This document shows positions 7,658-15,652 of a DNA stretch of 50,981 bases, in pieces. The stretch lies in NCBI GenBank assembly GCA_037441525.1, contig JBBISA010000030.1:1-50981 (forward strand), read 5' to 3'. Source of the stretch: SKVR01 sp037441525. GTDB taxonomy: Bacteria; Bacteroidota; Bacteroidia; Bacteroidales; UBA7960. A program made the position numbers and the translations under genes. Below the pieces are notes generated by a model. It searched no databases. It was not told the origin of the DNA and was given only the letters and a program-made list of their open reading frames with translations. Every line of letters begins with the position of its first letter. Position 1 is the first letter of the stretch.

Positions 7658-8725
7658 ATGATGTCAGAACACAAAAAAACAAAAGAAGAAAAGATTGAGG
7701 CTTTTAATGCCAACTGGGTGGGCGAAACCACCGGTTCAATATTTGGCCTCCCATTTACCCTTGATGAAGCGGACGTAGTAATAATACCTGTTCCCTGGGA
7801 TGTAACGGTTTCCAGTGCCGGTGGCACCTGGGAAGGCCCGGGTAACATTCTAAACCAATCGCCCCAGATCGATCTGTTTGATGAGGCTGTGCCTAACCCC
7901 TGGAAGGCTGGTATTGCCATGGAACCTATCCCCGATCAGTTGATAAAACTCAACAGGAAACTGCGCAACAAAACAGAAGATTACATTCACTGGCTTGAAC
8001 ATAATCCAGCTGCTCCCCTACCGCGAAAAATGGCCCGGATTGTGGAAAAGGTAAATCTACACTCAGATTTGCTATGCCAGGCATTAAAAGAAAAAGCAAT
8101 GAACTACTTAAATCAGGACAAACTTCCGGTATTACTTGGAGGAGACCACAGTACTCCTCTTGGCTTGCTGATGGCCCTGGCAGAAAAGTATAGCCAATTC
8201 GGCATTGTGCAGATTGATGCACATGCTGATCTTCGCCCCCGGTTCATGGGTTTTACCCATTCGCACGCATCGGTAATGCATAATGCATCGACCATTGAAA
8301 ATATTTCGAGTTTCGTGCCGGTAGGTATTCGGGACCTATGCGATCAGGAAGCACAGTTTATGAAAGAGCATCCGACGCGCTTTTACCCTTATTATGCCCG
8401 GAACCTGAAAATCAGAAGGTTTGAGGGAGAAAGCTGGAAATCAATCTGTGAGGAAATCGTTTCAAAACTACCCCAAAACGTATATATCAGTATTGATATT
8501 GACGGACTTGATCCATCCCAGTGCCTTACCACAGGTACCCCTGTACCGGGCGGCTTACAATACTGGGAATCAATATACCTGTTCGAAACCATTGTTGCAT
8601 CCAATCGCACCATTATTGGTTTTGACCTCGTGGAAACAGGCCCTGGCCCAATTGACGGAATAGTGGCCTGCCGAATCCTTTATAAAACCATCGCATTGAT
8701 GCTAAAATCGCAGGGGCGTATATGA
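7658..8725 (+). CDS. Arginase/agmatinase (ureohydrolase) family enzyme
   Basis: A dimanganese amidinohydrolase that should release urea (or a related product) from a guanidino substrate. All metal ligands of the family are visible: LLGGDHSTP (His), IDAHADLR (Asp, His, Asp) and SIDIDGLDPS (two Asp). The end SIYLFETIVASNRTIIGFDLVET is also typical. The insertion between about residues 60 and 130 matches the agmatinase-like subgroup of Bacteroidota rather than classical arginase. The exact substrate (agmatine, arginine, formimidoylglutamate) cannot be told from sequence. The frame is open from a TTG at 7565, but that codon lies inside the HU terminator, so I use the ATG pair at 7658/7661. Its stop overlaps the trmH start by 4 bases (ATGA). 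Confidence 0.85.
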   Translation: MMSEHKKTKEEKIEAFNANWVGETTGSIFGLPFTLDEADVVIIPVPWDVTVSSAGGTWEGPGNILNQSPQIDLFDEAVPNPWKAGIAMEPIPDQLIKLNRKLRNKTEDYIHWLEHNPAAPLPRKMARIVEKVNLHSDLLCQALKEKAMNYLNQDKLPVLLGGDHSTPLGLLMALAEKYSQFGIVQIDAHADLRPRFMGFTHSHASVMHNASTIENISSFVPVGIRDLCDQEAQFMKEHPTRFYPYYARNLKIRRFEGESWKSICEEIVSKLPQNVYISIDIDGLDPSQCLTTGTPVPGGLQYWESIYLFETIVASNRTIIGFDLVETGPGPIDGIVACRILYKTIALMLKSQGRI

Positions 8726-9423
8726 ACCGCTTCGATCCATCAACCCGGAGTTACCTGCTGACCTGCATCAGGGAAATGATCACCGCTGAACGGTGGGAGC
8801 GGTTTACCCATGTTGTTGCCAACCGCACCCGGTATCTTACCGTGGTGCTTGAAGATATTTTTCAGCCCCACAATGCTTCAGCCGTATTGCGTACCTGCGA
8901 GCTTACAGGTATTCTCGACCTATACATCATAGAAAATCAAAACTCTTACGAAGTGAACCCCGATATTGTTGTGGGCGCCACTAAATGGATAAACCTTTAT
9001 CGTTACAACCATAAAACCGACAATACCCTGAAGTGCTTTAATAGACTGCGAAAAAAAGGTTATCGTATTATCGCCACCAGCCCTCACCGCAACGATTGTT
9101 TGCTCGAAGAACTCCCCCTCGACCAGAAAATTGCTCTTGTATTTGGCAATGAAGGATCGGGCCTTAGCAATGTTGCTGTTGAAAATGCCGATGGTTTTGT
9201 AAGAATTCCCAGTGCAGGTTTTACAGAGAGCTACAATATTTCGGTAGCGGCAGCCATCTGCACATTTAATATTGCCAACAGGCTAAAAGAAGGCAATATA
9301 TCCTGGCAGCTTACCAGGGATGAACAGGATGAACTATTGCTCGATTATACCCTGAAATCCATCCGAAATCCAGCAAAGGTGGTTAAGGAACTTCTGGAAA
9401 AAAAAGGCCGGCTTCCTGCTTAA
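8722..9423 (+). CDS. trmH: tRNA (guanosine-2'-O-)-methyltransferase, TrmH/SpoU family
   Basis: A 233-residue SPOUT-fold methyltransferase, expected to methylate the ribose of G18 in the D-loop of tRNAs with S-adenosylmethionine. The three SPOUT motifs are present: IFQPHNASAVLRTCE (motif 1), ALVFGNEGSGLS (motif 2) and FVRIPSAGFTESYNISVAAAI (motif 3, knot region). The N- and C-terminal helical extensions fit TrmH better than TrmL or RlmB. It is translationally coupled to the ureohydrolase gene by a 4-base overlap, an arrangement that need not imply a shared function. Confidence 0.88.
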   Translation: MNRFDPSTRSYLLTCIREMITAERWERFTHVVANRTRYLTVVLEDIFQPHNASAVLRTCELTGILDLYIIENQNSYEVNPDIVVGATKWINLYRYNHKTDNTLKCFNRLRKKGYRIIATSPHRNDCLLEELPLDQKIALVFGNEGSGLSNVAVENADGFVRIPSAGFTESYNISVAAAICTFNIANRLKEGNISWQLTRDEQDELLLDYTLKSIRNPAKVVKELLEKKGRLPA

Positions 9424-9519
9424 GGAAAGTTAACAATCCGACATTGGTTACAAAAATGGTTTTTGTATAATTTTGATTGTATTCAATAATACTATTGTCG
9501 AACTTTAAACTAATATTAT

Positions 9520-9639
9520 ATGGGTAAAGGAGATATGAAAACCAGAAGAGGTAAGATTTTCCGTGGCACTTATGGGAAAACCCGTCCACGTGTGGTAAAA
9601 AAGGCACAACCCACCAAAATCGGTTCACGCAAAAAATAG
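9520..9639 (+). CDS. thx: 30S ribosomal protein THX
   Basis: A 39-residue, strongly basic peptide starting MGKGDMKTRRGKIFRGTYGK and ending in IGSRKK. This matches the small THX protein known from Thermus 30S subunits and common in Bacteroidota, where it fills a cavity in the head of the small subunit. It is short enough to be missed by length-filtered gene finders. About 96 bases separate it from trmH. It is followed by a hairpin terminator that lies inside the end of the convergent murD2 gene. Confidence 0.92.
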   Translation: MGKGDMKTRRGKIFRGTYGKTRPRVVKKAQPTKIGSRKK

Positions 9640-9658
9640 CACCCGAAAAAATCTAAGA

Positions 9659-11074
9659 TCAGCAGGCAGATACATCCTTTAATGAAAGGATTATCTGCCT
9701 GAATTTTTCTCCTCTGGCTTCAAAATTCTTAAACATGTCGTAACTGGCTGCCGCAGGCGAAAGAAGGCATGAGTAGTTGGGTTTTGTGACTTCGACAGCC
9801 CTGTTGACTGCCGCATCGAAATCATTGTAATGCTCACATAATGAAGTGTTATGTAGCACTCCAGCAGCCGAAAACAACTCCATCATCCTTGAACCAGCTG
9901 CTCCAATCATCAGCAGGTTTTGGATGGGGTTTTCGAGTAAATAAGAAGTAAGCACATGATAATCAATTCCGCGGTCATATCCACCCAGAAGCAGTGTTTG
10001 CACATTGCCAATGGTTTTTAGCGCTTCTATGGTTGCTTCGGGGATGGTGCTAATGGAATCGTTGCAAAAAGTAATACCATTCCAAATCCCTACCCTTTCA
10101 AGACGATGGGGCAACCCTTTAAAAGAAGAAACTGCCTGAGCAATTACATCAAGGTCAACACCCATAATATATGCCCCCACACCGGCAGCAGCAATGTTGA
10201 TTAGATTATGCTGGCCCATTAGCTGACGATTTTTGGCCAATCCCATTAAAACATGTCGTTTCCCTGCTGTATTAATGATCAGATCATTACCATCGAAACG
10301 GACAAAACTACCATCATCAGATGTATGGTTCAGTGCAACTAGGCTGCCTTGCGGCATAAACTCAGTAATAAGGCCATCAACAAGAGAGTTGGCTGAATTA
10401 TAGATAAAAAAATCGCCAGGCAATTGCCACCGGCCAATATTTAGTTTGGCAAGCTGATAATCGCGATAAGAGGGGTAATGATCAAGATGTTCCTGGAAAA
10501 TATTGAGCAATACAGCTACGGAAGGCGAAACGGTTGAGTTTTCAAGCTGATGGCTGCTCATCTCGAACACAATTATTGTTTCCGGACGAATGTTCTCAAT
10601 AATATCAAAAGGGGGAATACCGATGTTTCCCACAAGCAGAACGTCGTTCCCGGCAGTTTTGAAAATATGGTATAGAAGGGTGACAGTTGTACTTTTCCCT
10701 TTGGTACCTGTAACACCGATTACCTGCGACCTGAATAAACGCAGAAACAATTCGGTTTGAGATGTTATTGTCTTACCATCCAATACTTTCAGGTCTGGAA
10801 ACGACTTAAAGGAAATTCCTGGTGATTTAATAATGATATCAGCCATTAATATGGCTAAATAGTAATTTTCTCCACTTACAACTTTAAGATGGGCCTGATG
10901 TCCGAATTCGTTTTTTACAATACTATCTGTTTCAGGATTTTGGTCAGCAATTATAATTTGATTTGAAGGCGAAAACTTAAGCAGGATTCTCAAGGTTGAT
11001 TTACCTTCCCTTCCAAAACCAAGCAGGCAAATTGCTTTATTCTGAAAAAACTCTTCAAAATATTCTCTAATCAT
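9659..11074 (-). CDS. murD2: UDP-MurNAc-L-alanine--L-glutamate ligase (MurD2-type Mur ligase)
   Basis: A 471-residue Mur ligase. The N-terminal Rossmann-like domain has AICLLGFGREGKST (about 15-27). The ATP-binding loop is GVTGTKGKSTTVTLLYHIF (about 120-138). The central domain has FEMSSHQLEN and NIFQEHLDHYPSY, and the C-terminal domain has GLPHRLERVG and LLLGGYDRGIDY. All are MurD-like. Immediately upstream (2-base gap) is a MurL-like gene, the pairing known from Xanthomonas, where MurD2 adds L-Glu instead of D-Glu to UDP-MurNAc-L-Ala and MurL then epimerises it. I therefore call MurD2 rather than canonical MurD, mainly on context. A canonical murD would normally be in a separate division/cell-wall cluster, not seen here. 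The last codons overlap a hairpin serving thx on the other strand. Confidence 0.8.
   Translation of the reverse strand: MIREYFEEFFQNKAICLLGFGREGKSTLRILLKFSPSNQIIIADQNPETDSIVKNEFGHQAHLKVVSGENYYLAILMADIIIKSPGISFKSFPDLKVLDGKTITSQTELFLRLFRSQVIGVTGTKGKSTTVTLLYHIFKTAGNDVLLVGNIGIPPFDIIENIRPETIIVFEMSSHQLENSTVSPSVAVLLNIFQEHLDHYPSYRDYQLAKLNIGRWQLPGDFFIYNSANSLVDGLITEFMPQGSLVALNHTSDDGSFVRFDGNDLIINTAGKRHVLMGLAKNRQLMGQHNLINIAAAGVGAYIMGVDLDVIAQAVSSFKGLPHRLERVGIWNGITFCNDSISTIPEATIEALKTIGNVQTLLLGGYDRGIDYHVLTSYLLENPIQNLLMIGAAGSRMMELFSAAGVLHNTSLCEHYNDFDAAVNRAVEVTKPNYSCLLSPAAASYDMFKNFEARGEKFRQIILSLKDVSAC
9663..9708 (+). terminator. Terminator of thx, embedded in the 3' end of murD2
   Basis: CAGGCAGATA (9663-9672) pairs with TATCTGCCTG (9692-9701). 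An inner TCCTTT/AAAGGA stem (9675-9680 with 9685-9690) is capped by a 4-base loop, and AATTTTT follows. It starts 24 bases after the thx stop and lies wholly inside the last codons of the convergent murD2. Confidence 0.75.
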
Positions 11075-11076
11075 AT

Positions 11077-12486
11077 CTATTTTGGTTTCTGCCCGTTAAT
11101 CTCCATTAAAGTGGTTCTGAGCATCTCTTCCAGATAAGGCTGGAGATTATGCTGACTATCCCAGTACTTAAGCTGGTCATTGAGCGATGAAAATCTGATT
11201 CCGGCAGTTTTTTGATGATAATATCGAAGCAACTTTGGCAGGTTTTCGGCACCCATAGAATCGACCAGATGCCCCAAGGCTGAATTTACTTCATTGATTG
11301 TACCGATACATTCAAAAGGTTTTTCGGGTGCGAAGCCTGTTAATTGGTCAAGGATTGGAATAAGCGACTCTTTTTCAAAAAGGTCTTCTCCAAAAATTGA
11401 AATCAATTCGTTAGGTTTTAGAAACGGGGCCAGCATAATGAAGGTGAACAAGCATTTGGAGCAATTGCAACACCAAATATTGGTTTTACTGCCTACATTG
11501 CACGAACGAAAAACCCCATGAAGAGCGGGCTTTGTGGCAAACAGGGAAGCGATCTGAAGCTCATTTAATGGTCTTAGAAGGCTGAAATACTGAATGTCGG
11601 ATAAAACAAATTGTGAAAGGTACTTACGAAAACTGCTTTCAAATTCATAGGATTTTGAGTATTGATGGTTAATTTGGGTACCAGGGATGGTTGATTCGTT
11701 GGCACTGGATTCATTGGAAAGCACAATGTTACTTTGCCCGGTTATGATAGCTGCCAAAACGCTCACAAAAGCCAAAAGAGCCGAAAAAGGGGTATGGCCA
11801 TTAAGGAATCCTTTTTGGTTTAATTCCAGCAACAAAGGGTCGAGAAAACGTTTTACTTCAAAGAACTGGTTTCCGAGCCCTGCTATTTCCACTGAATCCA
11901 GTATGGGTTTCCCGGGATTAATAGCGAACGCGATTTTATTTATTGGATAATGTTGCAGTAAAATTAAGCTGGTCAGTGAATCCTTACCTCCACCAATGGG
12001 GATTAAAAATCCATCAGTATTGTGAAGAAGAAAACCGCGTGGCATACTTTTAGCAGCCGAATCAATGGAAAAGGAGAAGGGCGGATTGTCTTTTATTTCC
12101 AGGCCATTCACATAGAAAAACTCTCCAAGACCATGCAAAAAGAGATCGCGCCACCACTTTCGCTGGTCGAGATTTATTTTATGGGGTTTAATAACGATTG
12201 TAGGGGAACAAGTTGCTTTCCAATAACTAATCATTTCAACCAGGCCAATATGAAAAACTATATTATTGAGCAAACTCTCTTCAATTCCGGCTAAAGACCA
12301 TTGTTTCAGGGGTATGTGGTAGCGAGGCCTGAAATGATACTTGCTTGAAATATTAAAATCAAAAGCTATATAAAGGGAATTATCCTCGTTGTTAATTTCC
12401 CATTGATAATTTTCGTAAGTAAATACAGGGTACTTTTTCCGGAGTTTCTTAAATATAGCGGTGTTGTCGGGATAGAATACTTTCAT
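11077..12486 (-). CDS. murL: UDP-MurNAc-L-alanyl-L-glutamate epimerase (MurL)
   Basis: A 469-residue soluble protein. It has a PP-loop-like GFLIPIGGGKDSLTSL (GGGKDS at 165-170), a conserved NESSANEST block (about 258-267) and a cysteine cluster CCNCSKCLFTF (Cys339, 340, 342, 345) followed by IMLAPFL. These match my recollection of MurL, the glycopeptidyl-glutamate epimerase described in Xanthomonas, which uses ATP to invert the terminal L-Glu of UDP-MurNAc-L-Ala-L-Glu to D-Glu. The tight linkage to a Mur ligase (2-base gap) supports this strongly. With this pair the cell could make D-Glu peptidoglycan without glutamate racemase. No signal peptide, as expected for a cytoplasmic precursor enzyme. 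The alternative is another PP-loop enzyme of unknown substrate. Confidence 0.82.
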   Translation of the reverse strand: MKVFYPDNTAIFKKLRKKYPVFTYENYQWEINNEDNSLYIAFDFNISSKYHFRPRYHIPLKQWSLAGIEESLLNNIVFHIGLVEMISYWKATCSPTIVIKPHKINLDQRKWWRDLFLHGLGEFFYVNGLEIKDNPPFSFSIDSAAKSMPRGFLLHNTDGFLIPIGGGKDSLTSLILLQHYPINKIAFAINPGKPILDSVEIAGLGNQFFEVKRFLDPLLLELNQKGFLNGHTPFSALLAFVSVLAAIITGQSNIVLSNESSANESTIPGTQINHQYSKSYEFESSFRKYLSQFVLSDIQYFSLLRPLNELQIASLFATKPALHGVFRSCNVGSKTNIWCCNCSKCLFTFIMLAPFLKPNELISIFGEDLFEKESLIPILDQLTGFAPEKPFECIGTINEVNSALGHLVDSMGAENLPKLLRYYHQKTAGIRFSSLNDQLKYWDSQHNLQPYLEEMLRTTLMEINGQKPK

Positions 12487-12528
12487 GAGGTGAACAATGG
12501 AAAACTTTTTGTTGTTGTAACTTCAAAA

Positions 12529-12536
12529 CAAAGATA
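12529..12536 (-). promoter_or_regulatory. Possible -7 box of the murL-murD2 operon
   Basis: On the minus strand this reads TATCTTTG, an exact TAnnTTTG -7 box, 43 bases before the murL start codon. No good -33 TTG sits at 19-21 bases, so only the -7 half is supported. Confidence 0.4.
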
Positions 12537-12605
12537 AGGCATTAATCAAAGAAATTGCCTGATCATTAATAAACGATTATTAAACCTCCCAATATTAATT
12601 TATCC

Positions 12606-13169
12606 ATGGACCGCAAATTAAATCCCACATCAGGCAGGCTTCTCATCAGTGAGCCTTCGCTCAGGGACTTCTACTTCAGCAAGAGTGTGGTATTGCTGGT
12701 TGAACATAGTGCCGATGAAGGTACTTTCGGGCTTATCATCAATAAACCCATCAACCTGAAATTGAACGAGGTTGTAAAGGAATTTCCTGAAATCGATTTT
12801 CCGCTATACCTTGGTGGACCGGTTCATCCTGAAAGATTATTTTACCTTCACACTTTGGGAGATAAAATTCCCGGCAGCCTCAATCTTTTTGGCAATGTTT
12901 ACTGGGGAGGCGAGATTAAAAAAGTTATAGAACTGATAAAGAAAAAACTCGCTGACCCATCACAAATAAGATTTTTTATCGGCTATGCCGGTTGGGAAGC
13001 CGGCCAGCTTAGCCGCGAGATGGAAGAAAAATCGTGGATAGTATCGCCAGCTTCAGAGGAATGTGTAATGGCAAATACTCCCGAAACTGTATGGGCCCTT
13101 ACCATTAAAAAAATGGGAGACGACTACGCCATTTGGGCCAATTTCCCATCAGATCCAATTTTAAATTAA
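12606..13169 (+). CDS. YqgE/AlgH family protein
   Basis: A 187-residue cytoplasmic protein of the YqgE/AlgH family. It has the family landmarks GRLLISEPSLRDFYFSKSVV, GTFGLIINKPI, YLGGPVHPERLFYLH, FFIGYAGWEAGQLSREM, SWIVSPASEE and the terminal DYAIWANFPSDPILN. AlgH was once linked to alginate regulation in Pseudomonas, but a general biochemical role is not established. It is divergent from murL with about 120 bases between them. Confidence 0.93.
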   Translation: MDRKLNPTSGRLLISEPSLRDFYFSKSVVLLVEHSADEGTFGLIINKPINLKLNEVVKEFPEIDFPLYLGGPVHPERLFYLHTLGDKIPGSLNLFGNVYWGGEIKKVIELIKKKLADPSQIRFFIGYAGWEAGQLSREMEEKSWIVSPASEECVMANTPETVWALTIKKMGDDYAIWANFPSDPILN

Positions 13170-13303
13170 AGTATCAATCGTTGATGCTGTTGAAAAAGCA
13201 TGAAAATGGCTGAATATTAAGCTTTCAGAAGCGAATAAAATCGTGCAGTAAAGATGCATAGTAGCCCGCTCAATTATAAGGGAGAGGTTTTGATACAGTC
13301 TCT

Positions 13304-14143
13304 TTATTGTTGAGCCATTCTTGCAAAATCAGCTTTAAGGAATGCGTCAGGGTTTTGGCGGTCGGCATCGTGTGAAGATGAAAACAATACTCTTCCATCA
13401 TAGGCCGAAACAATGAACTTCCAGCATTTTCCCCTGCCGGTTCGGGTACCTCCCTGTGGTCCAATTTTATGCAAAAATGCAACATCCTGCCTGTCGGCGG
13501 CAATGGCAGCAGCAATATCATCGGGTGAAACCATTCTAACTTTGTAAGGATATACGGCCTGAATTTTTTCGATTGTATTTACCTCGGGTGAAAGTTCACT
13601 TTCGAGCAGCCAAAGTTCCATGTTTTTCAATCTGTTATCCTTCACATTCATCACATTGGCAAGCCGCATGCGCGGAGTATCTGCCCTATCTTTGGCATGG
13701 GTCTGCATAAACTTAACAAATGCTCCCATTTTATAAATAAAGGTATCGTCGTCGGCATCGCGATACGAAAGGGGTACCGAGGCCAGGTCGGGCATCGATT
13801 CAAAATCCCGTTTTTTGTCGCCCATTACAAAATTTATAAACTGGTATACTTCTGTGAGATTTTTTTGCTTAATATCGGCAAACACCATAAAAGAAGCATC
13901 TTCGTTGATGCGGAGCCGTTCAAACTCAGCATGGCTTATAATACGAAACGGAGTTATTTTCCAGTGCTTTTCCATGGCCTCTTTCATGTGTTTATTATAG
14001 ATAGAGAATGGATCGCGGTCTTCTACCACATAGGTAGTACTTCTGAAAAATTTCTCGTAATGCTTTCGATTTGCAGGCCTTACCTGTGCAATTGCTTCTA
14101 CTGCAAACAAAAACAATAAAGAAATAATTACCAGCTTTTTCAT
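13304..14143 (-). CDS. Secreted protein of unknown function
   Basis: A 279-residue protein with a clear Sec signal peptide (MKKLVIISLLFLFAVEAIAQ, probable cleavage after AIA). The mature part is charged and largely helical, with no motif I recognise. There is a near-terminal GRGKCWKFIVSAYDGRVLFSSSHDAD stretch, whose final strand pair could be one edge of a small alpha/beta domain. A single Cys remains after processing. It is not in an obvious operon, being flanked by yqgE (convergent) and the NlpC gene (divergent). Probably a Bacteroidota-specific periplasmic protein. Confidence 0.75.
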   Translation of the reverse strand: MKKLVIISLLFLFAVEAIAQVRPANRKHYEKFFRSTTYVVEDRDPFSIYNKHMKEAMEKHWKITPFRIISHAEFERLRINEDASFMVFADIKQKNLTEVYQFINFVMGDKKRDFESMPDLASVPLSYRDADDDTFIYKMGAFVKFMQTHAKDRADTPRMRLANVMNVKDNRLKNMELWLLESELSPEVNTIEKIQAVYPYKVRMVSPDDIAAAIAADRQDVAFLHKIGPQGGTRTGRGKCWKFIVSAYDGRVLFSSSHDADRQNPDAFLKADFARMAQQ

Positions 14144-14310
14144 TTAACTAAGGATTAAAGGTTCAACAAATTTCTCATGGGTTTTATGCCTGTAAAAATA
14201 GCCAACACACCAATGAATTGCTTCAGTAAAACACCCAATTTGCATACAATTTATTTAGTTCATTTACGTTATAAATAGCTTTTCAGCACTGGCAAAAGCA
14301 TTGAAAAACT

Positions 14311-14910
14311 ATGACAAAAAACTCAAATAAAACAGAAAATCAGCGCGTTACCAGGTCAATTATAGGCATAATGGGCATCCCGATAATGTTGTTTATTGTT
14401 ATGCCCTTTACGGCCAATGAGGTACCTGAAAAACCCGAGCCTGGCTTTGATACCACCGCCATTAAAGGCTATAGTTTTTACAGGGCCTACAGCGTGCCTG
14501 TTAATGAATTATCAGATACAGCGCTTTTCAACACTGTTTATTCATTCATAGGAATTCCCCACCGAAGCAAGGCCGGGGCAAGGGGCATTGATTGTTCAGG
14601 TTTGGTTAAAAGGGTATTTGGGAAAGCTTATGGTGCGCAGTTAAGCGGCAGTTCGCGCGATCTGCTTCGAAACAGTCAAAAAATAAGTCGAAGAGAATTA
14701 ATGGAAGGAGACTTACTTTTCTTTAAGCTCGAAAGCAACCAGGTGAATCATGTGGGGATTTACCTCGGCAACGGAAAGTTTGTTCATTCTTCAAGTTCTG
14801 CGGGGGTAACAATTAATGATACTTCGGAGGTTTATTACCAGAAAAGACTTTACCAGGCAGGCAGATTTATGGTTACGCGTGCCGGATCTGAAATGAATAT
14901 CCGGAATTAA
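14311..14910 (+). CDS. NlpC/P60 (C40) family cell-wall peptidase
   Basis: A 199-residue membrane-anchored or exported peptidase with one N-terminal hydrophobic span (about 16-34). The C40 domain covers roughly residues 70-195. The catalytic Cys is in KAGARGIDCSGLVKRVF (Cys95), the catalytic His in VNHVGIYLGNGKFVHSSSS (His147), and GDLLFF precedes it as usual. Such enzymes cut the D-Glu to diamino-acid bond in peptidoglycan stem peptides. It is a single-domain form with no SH3 or LysM targeting domain. It is convergent with aroK. Confidence 0.88.
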   Translation: MTKNSNKTENQRVTRSIIGIMGIPIMLFIVMPFTANEVPEKPEPGFDTTAIKGYSFYRAYSVPVNELSDTALFNTVYSFIGIPHRSKAGARGIDCSGLVKRVFGKAYGAQLSGSSRDLLRNSQKISRRELMEGDLLFFKLESNQVNHVGIYLGNGKFVHSSSSAGVTINDTSEVYYQKRLYQAGRFMVTRAGSEMNIRN

Positions 14911-14923
14911 CTCCCCCTTTTGG

Positions 14924-15439
14924 TTATTCTGTTCCAATATCGCCAAAAACAAGGCGGATAACGTGCTCTGGCTTTATGTTATTTCCTTTGATAATGCACT
15001 TGGCCTGGTTGTAATAGGGTTCACGGGCGGTGAGCCGTTCATTGATATGGTTGAGCAATTCGTCATGGGTTAGACTGGCAATAAGCGGACGGAAATAGCG
15101 AGCATTTTCCAACCTGGATGCAAGAGTGGCGGTATCGGGTTTGATGTAAACCGTAATGCCTACCCGGTTCATCAGGTCCATATTGTTATTGAAACAGGGC
15201 GCTCCACCCCCGGTTGCCACCACCAGATTACTTTCAGATGAAAATCTCGAAAAAACTTCTGTTTCCTTATTCCTGAACCACGATTCGCCCATCTGTTCAA
15301 AAATCTGTGAAATGGTCATACCGACCTCTTTCTCTATAATATAATCCATGTCCACAAATTCATGCCCGGTAATACGAGAGACCTGTTTCCCGAGGGTTGT
15401 TTTACCACTTCCCATAAAGCCAATAAGAAAAATAATCAT
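14924..15439 (-). CDS. aroK: Shikimate kinase
   Basis: A 171-residue cytoplasmic kinase that phosphorylates shikimate at the 3-hydroxyl in the aromatic amino acid pathway. Walker A is FLIGFMGSGKTTLGKQV (about 4-20), the shikimate-binding DMDYIIE follows (Asp31/Asp33 region), then WFRNKETEVF and VVATGGGAPCF (the GGG motif), and the lid with RLENARYFRPLIA. Length and motif order are normal. The start is the ATG directly before the conserved beta strand. Confidence 0.95.
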   Translation of the reverse strand: MIIFLIGFMGSGKTTLGKQVSRITGHEFVDMDYIIEKEVGMTISQIFEQMGESWFRNKETEVFSRFSSESNLVVATGGGAPCFNNNMDLMNRVGITVYIKPDTATLASRLENARYFRPLIASLTHDELLNHINERLTAREPYYNQAKCIIKGNNIKPEHVIRLVFGDIGTE

Positions 15440-15605
15440 AAACGGATTGGGTATTTAATTTTCTGTTTCTGAAAGCAGGGCAAAAGTATTAAAAAACATG
15501 AGTTATAAAGATGCTGCTTCAAAACCTTTGCCAGGGCATCATTCAGATATTTTTGAGATCCCGTTTTTGTTGCAGCCACCCATCCATTCAATTGGATAAT
15601 AAAAT

Positions 15606-15613
15606 TAATTTTG
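15606..15613 (+). promoter_or_regulatory. Possible -7 box of flippase gene
   Basis: TAATTTTG matches the TAnnTTTG -7 box, 40 bases before the ATG at 15653. The nearest upstream TTG (15580-15582) is 23 bases away, slightly long. Confidence 0.4.
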
Positions 15614-15652
15614 CAGGTTCAATAAAGGCAGCACACTCAGCAAAACGATACA

